The notes under the pieces were generated by a model that saw nothing but the letters and a program-made list of their open reading frames with translations, did not search any database and was not told the origin of the DNA. A program made the position numbers and the translations under genes. Of a DNA stretch of 5,956 nt, positions 1 to 5,928 are shown piece after piece (the stretch's first letter is position 1; each line of letters starts with the position of its first letter). The DNA is from Bordetella parapertussis (lineage in GTDB: Bacteria; Pseudomonadota; Gammaproteobacteria; Burkholderiales; Burkholderiaceae_C), in contig CAMDSU010000121.1 in assembly GCA_945907335.1 (NCBI GenBank), positions 1-5,956 of the forward strand. Reading direction: 5' to 3'.

Positions 1-195
1 CATGCCTCCAGTTGCTTCCAGTATTGGGGTTAGTTCCTTTGATAATCGTTTGATCAGTTAGTGAATTTTGCTCTACACGGTAGTTGTTAACGTCAGAGCA
101 ACGAACTTCATATCCAAGCAAGGTATCTACTTTGTAACAATTAGCAAAAGCTGGTGAGACTGACAAAAAAGTAAGGCACTAAAAAATTTGTTCAA
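1..195 (-). pseudogene. 5' part of a small secreted protein gene, frameshifted in its signal peptide, cut by the window edge
   Basis: I do not recognise the family. A TTG at 195-193 lies 7 nt behind a near-perfect Shine-Dalgarno AAGGAG. It opens a frame reading (M)NKFFSALLF, then continues CQSHQ... to a TAG at 129-127, giving only 22 residues. The next frame, open from just after a TAG near 179 to the window edge, reads LSVSPAFANCYKVDTLLGYE and on to ...GTNPNTGSNWRH. Joining the two at the run of six T (plus-strand A165-A170) with one extra T gives MNKFFSALLF-LSVSPAFANC. That is a textbook Sec signal peptide with a basic start, a hydrophobic core and an AFA cleavage site. The mature part is Asn/Thr-rich with two early Cys. 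The gene is therefore either a fresh pseudogene, a phase-variable or slippage-read gene, or a sequencing error in the homopolymer. Function is unknown; export to the periplasm is inferred. Confidence 0.5.
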
Positions 196-200
196 AATAT

Positions 201-208
201 TTCTCCTT
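201..208 (-). promoter_or_regulatory. Strong ribosome binding site for the left-edge secreted-protein gene
   Basis: The minus strand reads AAGGAGAA, with AAGGAG at 208-203, followed 7 nt later by TTG. No ATG or GTG in this stretch gives a plausible product. This site therefore fixes the TTG at 195 as the start and argues that the frameshifted gene was real. Confidence 0.55.
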
Positions 209-256
209 GCCAACTAAAAAACAACCCTTACATCAATTTGGTATTTATTCTATTTT

Positions 257-279
257 TTGTGGATAGGAGGCAGCCACAA
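257..279. repeat. Inverted repeat containing a degenerate third copy of the 11-bp motif
   Basis: TTGTGG (257-262) and CCACAA (274-279) are exact inverted repeats around an 11-nt spacer. Bases 258-268, TGTGGATAGGA, match the tandem motif TGTGGGTAGAA at 9 of 11 positions in the same orientation. Neither strand shows a T-tract after the second arm, so this is not a terminator. It may be a protein-binding site; function is unknown. Confidence 0.3.
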
Positions 280-325
280 CCTTTCACGATGGCAATGTAC
301 CCCTCCCCCCTATCAAATCTAAGTC

Positions 326-341
326 CAAATCCATTGATTTG
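326..341. repeat. Short inverted repeat
   Basis: CAAATC (326-331) and GATTTG (336-341) are exact 6-bp inverted arms around the loop CATT. There is no T-tract suited to termination. The site is small enough to be chance in AT-rich DNA. Confidence 0.25.
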
Positions 342-365
342 TTATAGCTGACAGGGGAAGAGTCA

Positions 366-388
366 TGTGGGTAGAAGTGTGGGTAGAA
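366..388. repeat. Tandem 11-bp direct repeat beside the tRNA 3' end
   Basis: TGTGGGTAGAA occurs exactly at 366-376 and again at 378-388, separated by one G, so the period is 12 bp. The pair lies about 40 bp beyond the 3' end of tRNA-Ser, on the side where tyrosine-recombinase elements integrate. Direct repeats of this size at this position are typical of integrase arm-type sites. That assignment is inference, since no integrase gene is visible. Equally spaced repeats could also bind another regulator. Confidence 0.5.
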
Positions 389-390
389 AT

Positions 391-413
391 GAAAAACGCC
401 CCGAAAGGGGCGT
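391..413 (-). terminator. Rho-independent terminator behind tRNA-Ser and the operon
   Basis: On the minus strand, ACGCCCC (413-407) pairs with GGGGCGT (402-396) around the loop TTTC. The stem is 7 bp, six of them G-C, and is followed directly by TTTTC (395-391). The hairpin starts 14 nt beyond the encoded CCA of the tRNA. It ends the tRNA transcript and, if there is read-through from lysC, the whole cysS-lysC operon. The plus strand has no T-tract at the hairpin, so it looks unidirectional. Confidence 0.85.
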
Positions 414-427
414 ATTCATTGAAGCAC

Positions 428-520
428 TGGCGGAAACGAAGGGATTCGAACCCTTGATGAGGCTCAACACCCCATACTCCCTTAGCAGGGGAGCACCTTC
501 GGCCACTCGGTCACGTTTCC
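428..520 (-). tRNA. tRNA-Ser (anticodon GCU)
   Basis: The minus strand folds as a 93-nt class II tRNA. Acceptor GGAAACG at the 5' end pairs with CGTTTCC at the 3' end, followed by discriminator G and an encoded CCA (430-428). The anticodon stem CTCCC/GGGAG encloses the loop CTGCTAA, with the anticodon GCT at 486-484, which reads AGC and AGU codons. The long variable arm (TATGGGGTGTTGAGCCTCAT) is diagnostic for serine tRNAs. The T arm AAGGG-TTCGAAT-CCCTT is intact. The gene begins 11 nt after the lysC stop and has its own terminator downstream. Confidence 0.97.
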
Positions 521-530
521 AGTGAATGAA

Positions 531-557
531 ATTATGCCTGATTCTGCTCCAGATCAA
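531..557 (-). promoter_or_regulatory. Weak candidate promoter for tRNA-Ser inside the end of lysC
   Basis: The minus strand reads TTGATC (557-552), a 15-nt spacer, then CATAAT (536-531), which contains the lysC stop codon. CATAAT matches the -10 consensus at five of six positions. It sits about 10 nt before the mature tRNA 5' end, the right distance for a start just upstream. The -35 match is only four of six and the spacer is short. Co-transcription with lysC followed by RNase P processing is an equal alternative. Confidence 0.25.
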
Positions 558-1800
558 AGGCTTTATGCAGTGAGCGCACGGCCAATTCGAGGTATTTTTC
601 ATCAATAACCACCGAAGTTTTGATTTCGCTGGTCGAAATCATTTGGATATTGATGCCCTCGGCGCTCAGGCAAGCGAACATTTTGCTGGCTACGCCCACA
701 TGGCTGCGCATGCCGATACCAACAATCGAGACTTTGCAAATTTGGTTGTCACCCAGCACTTCGGGGTTGCCCAGATCGGAGAGCACTTTTTCTTTTAGCA
801 GCGTCAGGGCGCGGGCATGGTCGTTGCGGTTGACAGTGAAACTGAAATCGGTGAGGCCGCCCTTGCTGATATTTTGGATGATCATGTCCACTTCGATATT
901 GGCGTCGGCCACGGTACCCAAAATTTTGTGGGCAATGCCAGGCTTGTCAGGTACACCAATGATGGAGATTTTGGCTTCGTCACGGGTGAACGCGATGCCA
1001 GATACGATGGCTTGTTCCATTTGTTCATCTTCCTCAAAAGTAATCAGGGTGCCCGATTTGGCCTCTTCGTTGATATCGATATCCCACGGGGTAAAGCTGG
1101 ACAACACACGCAATGGCACTTTGTATTTGCCCGCGAATTCAACCGATCGGATTTGCAACACCTTGCTGCCGAGGGAGGCCATCTCGAGCATCTCTTCAAA
1201 ACTGACGGTGTGCAGACGACGCGCTTGCGGCACCACGCGCGGGTCGGTGGTGTAAACGCCATCGACATCGGTGTAAATCAGACATTCGGCGGCTTTCATG
1301 GCTGCTGCCACCGCTACTGCTGAAGTGTCAGAACCGCCTCGGCCCAAGGTGGTGACGTGGCCGCTCGGGTCCACGCCTTGAAAGCCGGTGATGATGACCA
1401 CCTTGCCTTGGTCGAGGTCTTGACGCACGCGGGCGTCATCAATGGATTCGATACGTGCCTTGGTGAACGCACTGTTGGTGCGGATCGGCACTTGCCAACC
1501 GCTGTAGCTGACAGCAGGGACGCCTTCGGCTTGCAATGCAATGGCCAGCAATGCGGAGGATGCCTGTTCGCCGGTGGCTGCCAATGCATCGAGTTCCCTG
1601 AAGTGGGCGTCGCTGTGGGCATTGCCCGCCAATTCTTTGGCCAAGCCCAACAACCTGTTGGTTTCGCCGCTCATGGCAGAAGGCACCACAACCATTTGGT
1701 GTCCTGCCTTGGCCCATTTGGCCACGCGCTTGGCCACATTGTGTATGCGCTCGGTCGAGCCCATGGAAGTGCCGCCGTATTTGTGAACGATTAAAGCCAT
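532..1800 (-). CDS. lysC: Aspartokinase (aspartate kinase)
   Basis: Phosphorylates L-aspartate with ATP to 4-aspartyl phosphate, the first step towards diaminopimelate/lysine, threonine and methionine; cytosolic. The 422 residues match the usual length of the monofunctional beta/gamma-proteobacterial enzyme. The amino-acid kinase domain (about 1-245) starts with KYGGTSMGS at 7-15 and carries GRGGSDTSAV at 153-162 and TDVDGVYTTDPR at 177-188. Two ACT domains follow (about 276-345 and 357-422), where lysine and threonine feedback normally acts; QNISKGGLTDFSF (309-321) is the usual effector-site segment. The ATG at 1800 gives the canonical N-terminus but has no clear Shine-Dalgarno. It lies 28 nt after tilS, so translation probably depends on the upstream gene. 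There is no room for a lysine riboswitch. An internal Met261 with a good ribosome binding site may yield a separate 162-residue regulatory subunit. The gene is intact. Confidence 0.96.
   Translation of the reverse strand: MALIVHKYGGTSMGSTERIHNVAKRVAKWAKAGHQMVVVPSAMSGETNRLLGLAKELAGNAHSDAHFRELDALAATGEQASSALLAIALQAEGVPAVSYSGWQVPIRTNSAFTKARIESIDDARVRQDLDQGKVVIITGFQGVDPSGHVTTLGRGGSDTSAVAVAAAMKAAECLIYTDVDGVYTTDPRVVPQARRLHTVSFEEMLEMASLGSKVLQIRSVEFAGKYKVPLRVLSSFTPWDIDINEEAKSGTLITFEEDEQMEQAIVSGIAFTRDEAKISIIGVPDKPGIAHKILGTVADANIEVDMIIQNISKGGLTDFSFTVNRNDHARALTLLKEKVLSDLGNPEVLGDNQICKVSIVGIGMRSHVGVASKMFACLSAEGINIQMISTSEIKTSVVIDEKYLELAVRSLHKAFDLEQNQA
1018..1035 (-). promoter_or_regulatory. Internal ribosome binding site and ATG for a LysC beta subunit
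   Basis: Within lysC the minus strand reads GAGGAAG (1035-1029), then ATG at 1020-1018, about 8-10 nt downstream. This ATG is in frame at Met261, at the junction between the kinase and ACT domains. It would give a 162-residue protein starting MEQAIVSG. Corynebacterium glutamicum and Bacillus aspartokinases are alpha2-beta2 enzymes whose beta chain starts at the same place in the fold. Use of this start here is inferred, but the site is stronger than the one in front of the full-length gene. Confidence 0.5.
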
Positions 1801-1828
1801 CAGAGAAGGTGTTTATCAGCAGTCAAAG

Positions 1829-2827
1829 CTAGAAATTGTACCAATCGATCAAATCGCCGATACGCCTGACAAAACCCCGGCCCACCTTGATATCAATCGC
1901 ATGGCCTCGGGTGCGGCAGGCGTCAATTTGCGCCGCCAATGCGTCAAGCTGTCTGGCGCTGGATTGCACGCCTCGGTTGCTCAACCACAAACGCAACGCA
2001 TTGATTTGTCGCGCGGCGCTGAGTTGTTGCAGACGCATGATGACGGGTGGTTCGCCCACCAACTCCAAGTCGAGTTGCGCCAAGGTCACCAGCAACTGCT
2101 GTGCTTGCGCTGAATGCCGAGCGCTTCTGGCAAAGGTTTGTCGAAACGCCGGAAAAGCTTTTTGCAGCACTGGCAATAATTGATGGCGAATCAGGTTGCG
2201 TGTGAATTGCTGGTCGAGATTGGTCGGGTCTTCGACCCAAACCACGCCCGTGGTTTCAAGCCACGCACGAATATCCGCGCCAGGGGTTTGCAACCACGGT
2301 CGGTGCAACACCAAGCCGTGTCGCTCTGTTTTTTCCGGCATGGCAGACAGTCCGGGCAAACCAGCGCCGCGCGACAGCGCCAACAACAACGTTTCCACTT
2401 GATCGTCTGCATGCTGCGCCAAAGCCACTTCGCGCACATTGCCGCCCCAGTGGTTTTTCAAAACATCTGCAATGGCTTGGTAGCGCCCTCGCCGCGCGGC
2501 TTCTTCGGGGCTCTCACCCGGCGCATGGCGAGCGTCGATGCGTTCAATCGCCAAGGGCACTTGCAATTGTTCGCACAACCGTTCGCAATGGCTTGCAAAC
2601 AGGTCGGCCGCCGACTGCAGGCCATGGTGTATGTGAACCGCTTTGACTTGCGTGGGCCAGTGGGCGGCACAGGCCAATAACAACGCAGTGGAATCTGCGC
2701 CACCACTCAATGCAACGGCAAACGGCAACGCCGGCTTGAAATGCTTCAATGAAAGTGTCGCTGGCAAAGCAGCGGCTAGCGAAGACAAATCAACGCGCGT
2801 CGGCTTTGGTGTCGTTGAATCGGCCAT
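1829..2827 (-). CDS. tilS: tRNA(Ile)-lysidine synthetase
   Basis: Attaches lysine to C34 of the CAU-anticodon isoleucine tRNA in an ATP-dependent reaction, which switches its decoding from AUG to AUA; essential in bacteria. The start chosen here gives 332 residues. The PP-loop ATP site SGGADS is at 41-46. TilS signatures follow: [12 protein letters not shown] (105-116), [19 protein letters not shown] (138-156) and [20 protein letters not shown] (199-218). The protein is shorter than the roughly 430-residue E. coli enzyme and has a reduced C-terminal region, which is common in this clade. The start is uncertain because no candidate has a Shine-Dalgarno. ATG at 2827 overlaps the accA end by 38 nt, ATG at 2845 would add six residues, and an in-frame TTG at 2788, just after the accA stop, is possible. 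Overlap with accA suggests coupled translation. Confidence 0.93.
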   Translation of the reverse strand: MADSTTPKPTRVDLSSLAAALPATLSLKHFKPALPFAVALSGGADSTALLLACAAHWPTQVKAVHIHHGLQSAADLFASHCERLCEQLQVPLAIERIDARHAPGESPEEAARRGRYQAIADVLKNHWGGNVREVALAQHADDQVETLLLALSRGAGLPGLSAMPEKTERHGLVLHRPWLQTPGADIRAWLETTGVVWVEDPTNLDQQFTRNLIRHQLLPVLQKAFPAFRQTFARSARHSAQAQQLLVTLAQLDLELVGEPPVIMRLQQLSAARQINALRLWLSNRGVQSSARQLDALAAQIDACRTRGHAIDIKVGRGFVRRIGDLIDWYNF

Positions 2828-3767
2828 AGCTTTGCAGACGTTCATAACGTCTGTCGAGCAACTCTTGCGGCTTGAGGTCGCTCAGTTGACGCCAAGCGTC
2901 GTTCAAGCCACGCTTTAAATGTGAAGCCATGAGTTTGGTATCGCGGTGGGCACCACCCACGGGTTCGTTGACAATTTTGTCGACCAATCCCAAGGCTTTG
3001 AGTCGATGAGCGGTGATGCCCAAGGCATCGGCAGCATCGGAAGCACGGTCGGAAGTTTTCCACAAAATGGAAGCGCAACCTTCAGGGCTGATGACCGAGT
3101 AAATGGAATATTGCAACATCAATAATTGATCGGCCACACTGATGGCCAGAGCGCCACCAGAGCCGCCCTCGCCGATGATGGTGGTGATGATGGGCACTTG
3201 CAATTGCGCCATTTCAAAAATGTTGCGACCAATGGCTTCGCTTTGGCTGCGCTCTTCGGCATCGATACCAGGAAAAGCGCCGGGCGTGTCAACAAAAGTG
3301 AAGACAGGCAGTTTGAATTTTTCAGCGGTCTTCATCAGACGCAATGCCTTGCGATAGCCCTCTGGGCGGGTCATACCGAAATTGCGCGCCGTGCGCTCAC
3401 GTGTATCGCGCCCTTTTTGCTGTCCCAGCACCATGCATGCATTGCCATTGAAACGTGCCAAACCGCCCACGATGCTCAGGTCATCCGAGAAATGTCTGTC
3501 GCCATGCATTTCTACGAAACCGGTGAAGATTTCGTTGATGTAGTCAAGCGTGTAAGGCCGCTCAGGGTGGCGAGCTATTTTTGTGATTTGCCAGGGCGTC
3601 AAATCACTGTAGATATCTTTGGTGAGTTGCTGGCTTTTTTTCGACAGTTGCTCAATTTCTTCTGAAATGTCTACAGCTGACTCGACTTGCACATAACGCA
3701 ATTCTTCAATTTTGGATTCAAGCTCTGCAATCGGTTGCTCGAAATCGAGAAATGTTTTCTTGGCCAA
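2790..3767 (-). CDS. accA: Acetyl-CoA carboxylase carboxyltransferase subunit alpha
   Basis: With AccD, forms the carboxyltransferase that moves CO2 from biotinylated AccB to acetyl-CoA to make malonyl-CoA, the committed step of fatty-acid synthesis. The 325 residues fit the family (about 320). The N-terminus (M)[16 protein letters not shown] is typical of Burkholderiales. The crotonase-fold core includes [20 protein letters not shown] (157-176), the oxyanion/CoA-site loop [10 protein letters not shown] (199-208) and [14 protein letters not shown] (224-237). The start is TTG at 3767-3765, backed by AAGGAG six nt upstream. An in-frame ATG at 3875 would add 36 residues unlike the family and overlap the glycosylase gene by 73 nt, so it is rejected. 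The gene follows the glycosylase stop after 35 nt, and its end overlaps tilS. Confidence 0.97.
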   Translation of the reverse strand: MAKKTFLDFEQPIAELESKIEELRYVQVESAVDISEEIEQLSKKSQQLTKDIYSDLTPWQITKIARHPERPYTLDYINEIFTGFVEMHGDRHFSDDLSIVGGLARFNGNACMVLGQQKGRDTRERTARNFGMTRPEGYRKALRLMKTAEKFKLPVFTFVDTPGAFPGIDAEERSQSEAIGRNIFEMAQLQVPIITTIIGEGGSGGALAISVADQLLMLQYSIYSVISPEGCASILWKTSDRASDAADALGITAHRLKALGLVDKIVNEPVGGAHRDTKLMASHLKRGLNDAWRQLSDLKPQELLDRRYERLQSYGRFNDTKADAR

Positions 3768-3773
3768 TCGTTT

Positions 3774-3779
3774 CTCCTT
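3774..3779 (-). promoter_or_regulatory. Ribosome binding site that fixes the TTG start of accA
   Basis: The minus strand reads AAGGAG (3779-3774), followed by AAACGA and then TTG. This is close to the anti-Shine-Dalgarno consensus at optimal spacing, and it is the strongest such site in front of any gene of this operon. It supports TTG rather than any upstream ATG. Confidence 0.8.
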
Positions 3780-3802
3780 GTGGACCAGGGGCCGCGACAG
3801 TT

Positions 3803-4450
3803 TCAGTAAGCCACAGGCTGAGGGTCCAGCGAGCGCCAAATATACCAAGTTGCCACACTGCAATAAGGTTGCCACGCGGCAGCGACTTCGCGGGCATCAC
3901 TGCGACTGACGGCTTCGCCAGAAAAATAATTTTTGCTGATGCCGTTGATCAAGCCCACGTCATCCAACGGCAGTACGTTGGGACGCAGCAAATAAAACAT
4001 CAAAAACATCTCAGCGGTCCATCTGCCGATGCCACGGATCGCTACCAATTCTTCAATGATGGACTCGTCGTCCATGTCGGACCATTTGCGTGTATGCACT
4101 GCGCCATTGGAAAAATGCAAGGCTAAGTCCACCAGATATTCCACCTTGCGTGCAGACAAACCCGCAGCGCGCATATCGTCGACTTTGAGTTTGAGCACGT
4201 TTGCAGGTGTGATGTTTTTGCACAGCGCAGCAAATTTGTCCCAGACCGATTGCGCGGCTTTGACAGAAATTTGCTGACCCACGATGCTGCGCGCCAAGGT
4301 CACGAAAGCATCTCCGCGCGACTCTAAACAGGCGTCCCCGAACTGCGGAATCAAGCGACGCATGACCCGGTCTTTTTTGGCCAAGTGCCGACAAGCTTCC
4401 TCCCAGTACTCAGGGGTGACGCGTTTGATCTGCAGCGGACGGCCAGCCAT
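3803..4450 (-). CDS. DNA-3-methyladenine glycosylase II family (AlkA-like, HhH-GPD) protein
   Basis: Predicted to excise alkylated bases such as 3-methyladenine from DNA and so start base-excision repair. It has 215 residues. The HhH-GPD fold is visible: [18 protein letters not shown] (53-70), the helix-hairpin-helix [18 protein letters not shown] (135-152) and LPLDDVGL (160-167), whose second Asp, D164, matches the catalytic Asp of AlkA. It lacks the extra N-terminal domain of E. coli AlkA (282 residues), so it belongs to the short type widespread in bacteria. No C-terminal Cys cluster for an iron-sulfur site of the Nth/MutY type is present. The ATG at 4450 shares one base with the cysS stop (TGATG), a classic coupling arrangement; an ATG 15 nt upstream is less likely. 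C197 in PYCSVATWY stands where I would expect Arg. Substrate range cannot be told from sequence. Confidence 0.9.
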   Translation of the reverse strand: MAGRPLQIKRVTPEYWEEACRHLAKKDRVMRRLIPQFGDACLESRGDAFVTLARSIVGQQISVKAAQSVWDKFAALCKNITPANVLKLKVDDMRAAGLSARKVEYLVDLALHFSNGAVHTRKWSDMDDESIIEELVAIRGIGRWTAEMFLMFYLLRPNVLPLDDVGLINGISKNYFSGEAVSRSDAREVAAAWQPYCSVATWYIWRSLDPQPVAY

Positions 4451-5835
4451 CAGGCGCGCTCCCATTGCGTGCCCTGGGCTGAGTCTTTCAGCACCACGCC
4501 CATGCCACTCAACTGTTGGCGGATTTGATCGGCGCGGGCAAAGTCGCGCGCAGCTTTGGCAGCGGCACGATCAGCGATCAGGGTTTCAATCTGCGCGATA
4601 TCACCGTTGTTTGAGTCGGCGTGAACTGTTTGTAAAAAGGCCAAGGGCTCAGCTTGCAACAAGCCCAACACGCCACCCAAGGCCTTGAGCAAACTGCTGG
4701 CTTGCACCGATTGAGAGCGGTTGACTTCTGCGGCCAGATCAAACAGCACCGCCACAGCTTCGGGCGTGCCGAAATCTTCATCCATGGCCGCTTTGAAGCG
4801 CGCGGCTTGCGGTTGTTGCCAGTCGATGGCCAAGGGTTTGGGCGGTACCGCTTGCAAGGCGGTATACAAACGCTTGAGGGAGGCTTTGGCATCGTCCAAA
4901 TGCTGGTCACTGAAATTGAGCGGACTGCGATAGTGACTGCGCACCACAAAAAAGCGCACTTCTTCGGGCCGATAGCGTTGAAACACATCGCGTATGGTGA
5001 AAAAGTTACCCAGACTCTTGGACATCTTGACGTTGTCCACGTTGATGAATCCGTTGTGCATCCAAAAACGCGCCATGGTCACGCCGTGTGCGCCTTCGCT
5101 TTGCGCAATTTCGTTTTCATGGTGAGGAAACTGTAAATCTGCACCGCCACCGTGGATATCAAATGATTCACCCAATAAGCTGCACGACATGGCCGAACAC
5201 TCAATGTGCCAACCGGGGCGACCGCTGCCAAATTGGCTGTCCCATTTCACTTCTGGCGGCTCATCGGGCTTGGCAGATTTCCACAGCACGAAGTCCAAAG
5301 GATCTTCTTTGCCATCAAGCACGGCGACGCGCTCACCGGCATGCAATTCGTCCAGCGATTTGCCGGACAACTTACCGTAGCCGGGAAACTTGCGCACTGC
5401 GAAATTGACATCGCCATTGGGACTGCGGTAGGCCAAGCCTTTGTGTTCGAGTGTGGCGATCAAACCCAACATACCGCTGACATGGTCGGTGGCACGGGGT
5501 TCAGCCTGGGGCCGCTCAATGCCCAAGGCATCTGCGTCTTGGTGCAATGCGTCGACCATCCGGTCTGTCAATGCACGAATGGATTCGCCATTTTCTGTGG
5601 CGCGTCGGATGATTTTGTCGTCGATGTCGGTGATGTTGCGTACATAGGTGACTTGCAAGCCCGATTGCTTGAGCCAGCGTTGCACCACATCGAACGCCAC
5701 CATCGAACGTGCATGACCCATATGACAGAAGTCATACACCGTCATGCCGCATACGTACATGCGCACATGGCCGGGCGTGAGTGGTTCGAAAACCTGCAAC
5801 TCACGCGCAAGCGTGTTGAAAATTCGAAGGGCCAT
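4450..5835 (-). CDS. cysS: Cysteinyl-tRNA synthetase
   Basis: Class I aminoacyl-tRNA synthetase that charges tRNA-Cys with cysteine; cytosolic and essential. The 461 residues match E. coli CysS. The nucleotide-binding signature appears as HMGH (38-41), a mild variant of HIGH, and KMSKS is at 270-274. The catalytic-site zinc ligands are recognisable as C29 in [10 protein letters not shown]213 in WHIECSAM, H238 and E242 in FPHHENE. The C-terminal DALR-type helical region and anticodon-binding tail (about 345-461) are complete. The start is ATG at 5835, because [14 protein letters not shown] is the family's normal N-terminus; an ATG at 5883 would add 16 unrelated residues. No strong Shine-Dalgarno is seen. 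First gene of the operon; its stop overlaps the glycosylase start by one base. Confidence 0.97.
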   Translation of the reverse strand: MALRIFNTLARELQVFEPLTPGHVRMYVCGMTVYDFCHMGHARSMVAFDVVQRWLKQSGLQVTYVRNITDIDDKIIRRATENGESIRALTDRMVDALHQDADALGIERPQAEPRATDHVSGMLGLIATLEHKGLAYRSPNGDVNFAVRKFPGYGKLSGKSLDELHAGERVAVLDGKEDPLDFVLWKSAKPDEPPEVKWDSQFGSGRPGWHIECSAMSCSLLGESFDIHGGGADLQFPHHENEIAQSEGAHGVTMARFWMHNGFINVDNVKMSKSLGNFFTIRDVFQRYRPEEVRFFVVRSHYRSPLNFSDQHLDDAKASLKRLYTALQAVPPKPLAIDWQQPQAARFKAAMDEDFGTPEAVAVLFDLAAEVNRSQSVQASSLLKALGGVLGLLQAEPLAFLQTVHADSNNGDIAQIETLIADRAAAKAARDFARADQIRQQLSGMGVVLKDSAQGTQWERA

Positions 5836-5858
5836 GGTGCTTGAATCAGTATGTAATT

Positions 5859-5873
5859 GCACTTGAAAAGTGC
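5859..5873. repeat. Small inverted repeat in the cysS leader
   Basis: GCACTT (5859-5864) and AAGTGC (5868-5873) are exact 6-bp inverted arms around GAA. On the minus strand the hairpin would lie 23 nt before the cysS ATG, inside the leader RNA. It has no T-tract and is too far from the ATG to mask it directly. It may be a small operator or chance. It also includes the TTGAAA proposed as a plus-strand -35 box. Confidence 0.3.
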
Positions 5874-5894
5874 GTAATGTCACTCTACTACAAT
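5863..5894 (+). promoter_or_regulatory. Candidate divergent promoter for a gene beyond the right edge
   Basis: TTGAAA (5863-5868) and TACAAT (5889-5894) resemble -35 and -10 boxes, but the 20-nt spacer is longer than optimal. TACAAT alone matches the consensus at five of six positions. The remaining 62 bases of the window contain no supported plus-strand start, so any product lies outside the window. Confidence 0.25.
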
Positions 5895-5900
5895 GCCTTC

Positions 5901-5928
5901 AGTATAGCGAGGTCCTCTGCTTTGTATC
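5901..5928 (-). promoter_or_regulatory. Candidate promoter of the cysS operon
   Basis: On the minus strand, GATACA (5928-5923) precedes TATACT (5906-5901) with a 16-nt spacer. The -10 box matches the consensus at five of six positions; the -35 box is weak, three of six. Transcription would start near 5894 and leave a leader of about 60 nt before the cysS ATG. This is the only reasonable -10 box in the upstream region. Confidence 0.4.

Larger units (their letters stand above)
209..365. other. AT-rich intergenic stretch, possible island flank
   Basis: No coding frame is convincing here. The stretch contains two small inverted repeats: TTGTGG/CCACAA at 257-262 and 274-279, and CAAATC/GATTTG at 326-331 and 336-341. 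It also has a C-rich run at 301-310. Whole-region G+C for 1-360 is about 39% by hand count, clearly below the operon. On the minus strand, TAGAAT (plus 246-251) could be a -10 box for the left-edge gene, but no good -35 box sits at the right distance. The position next to the 3' end of a tRNA gene and the base composition suggest acquired DNA; this is inference. Confidence 0.4.

Noticed and set aside
1..427. Second copy of the tRNA-Ser 3' end (attachment site duplicate), CRISPR repeats or insertion-sequence ends
   Set aside because: I found no second copy of the tRNA end, no regularly spaced repeat-spacer pattern and no transposase fragment in this stretch.
363..605. Minus-strand open frame of 80 codons
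   Set aside because: It runs through the tRNA-Ser gene and the terminator in a frame unrelated to lysC, with no family resemblance.
620..1323. Long plus-strand open frames opposite lysC
   Set aside because: They lie antisense to a complete, well-supported aspartokinase gene, have low-complexity compositions and no plausible motif; antisense shadows.
1801..1828. Lysine riboswitch before lysC
   Set aside because: Only 28 nt separate tilS and lysC, far too short for the roughly 170-nt lysine aptamer, and no such structure is seen.
2180..2680. Plus-strand open frame of 166 codons opposite tilS
   Set aside because: Antisense to conserved tilS motifs, no ribosome binding site or recognisable domain.
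3126..3665. Plus-strand open frame of 179 codons opposite accA
   Set aside because: Antisense to the conserved carboxyltransferase core; no domain or start signal of its own.
5206..5844. Plus-strand open frame of 212 codons opposite cysS
   Set aside because: Antisense to the catalytic region of cysS; length is explained by codon bias of the true frame.
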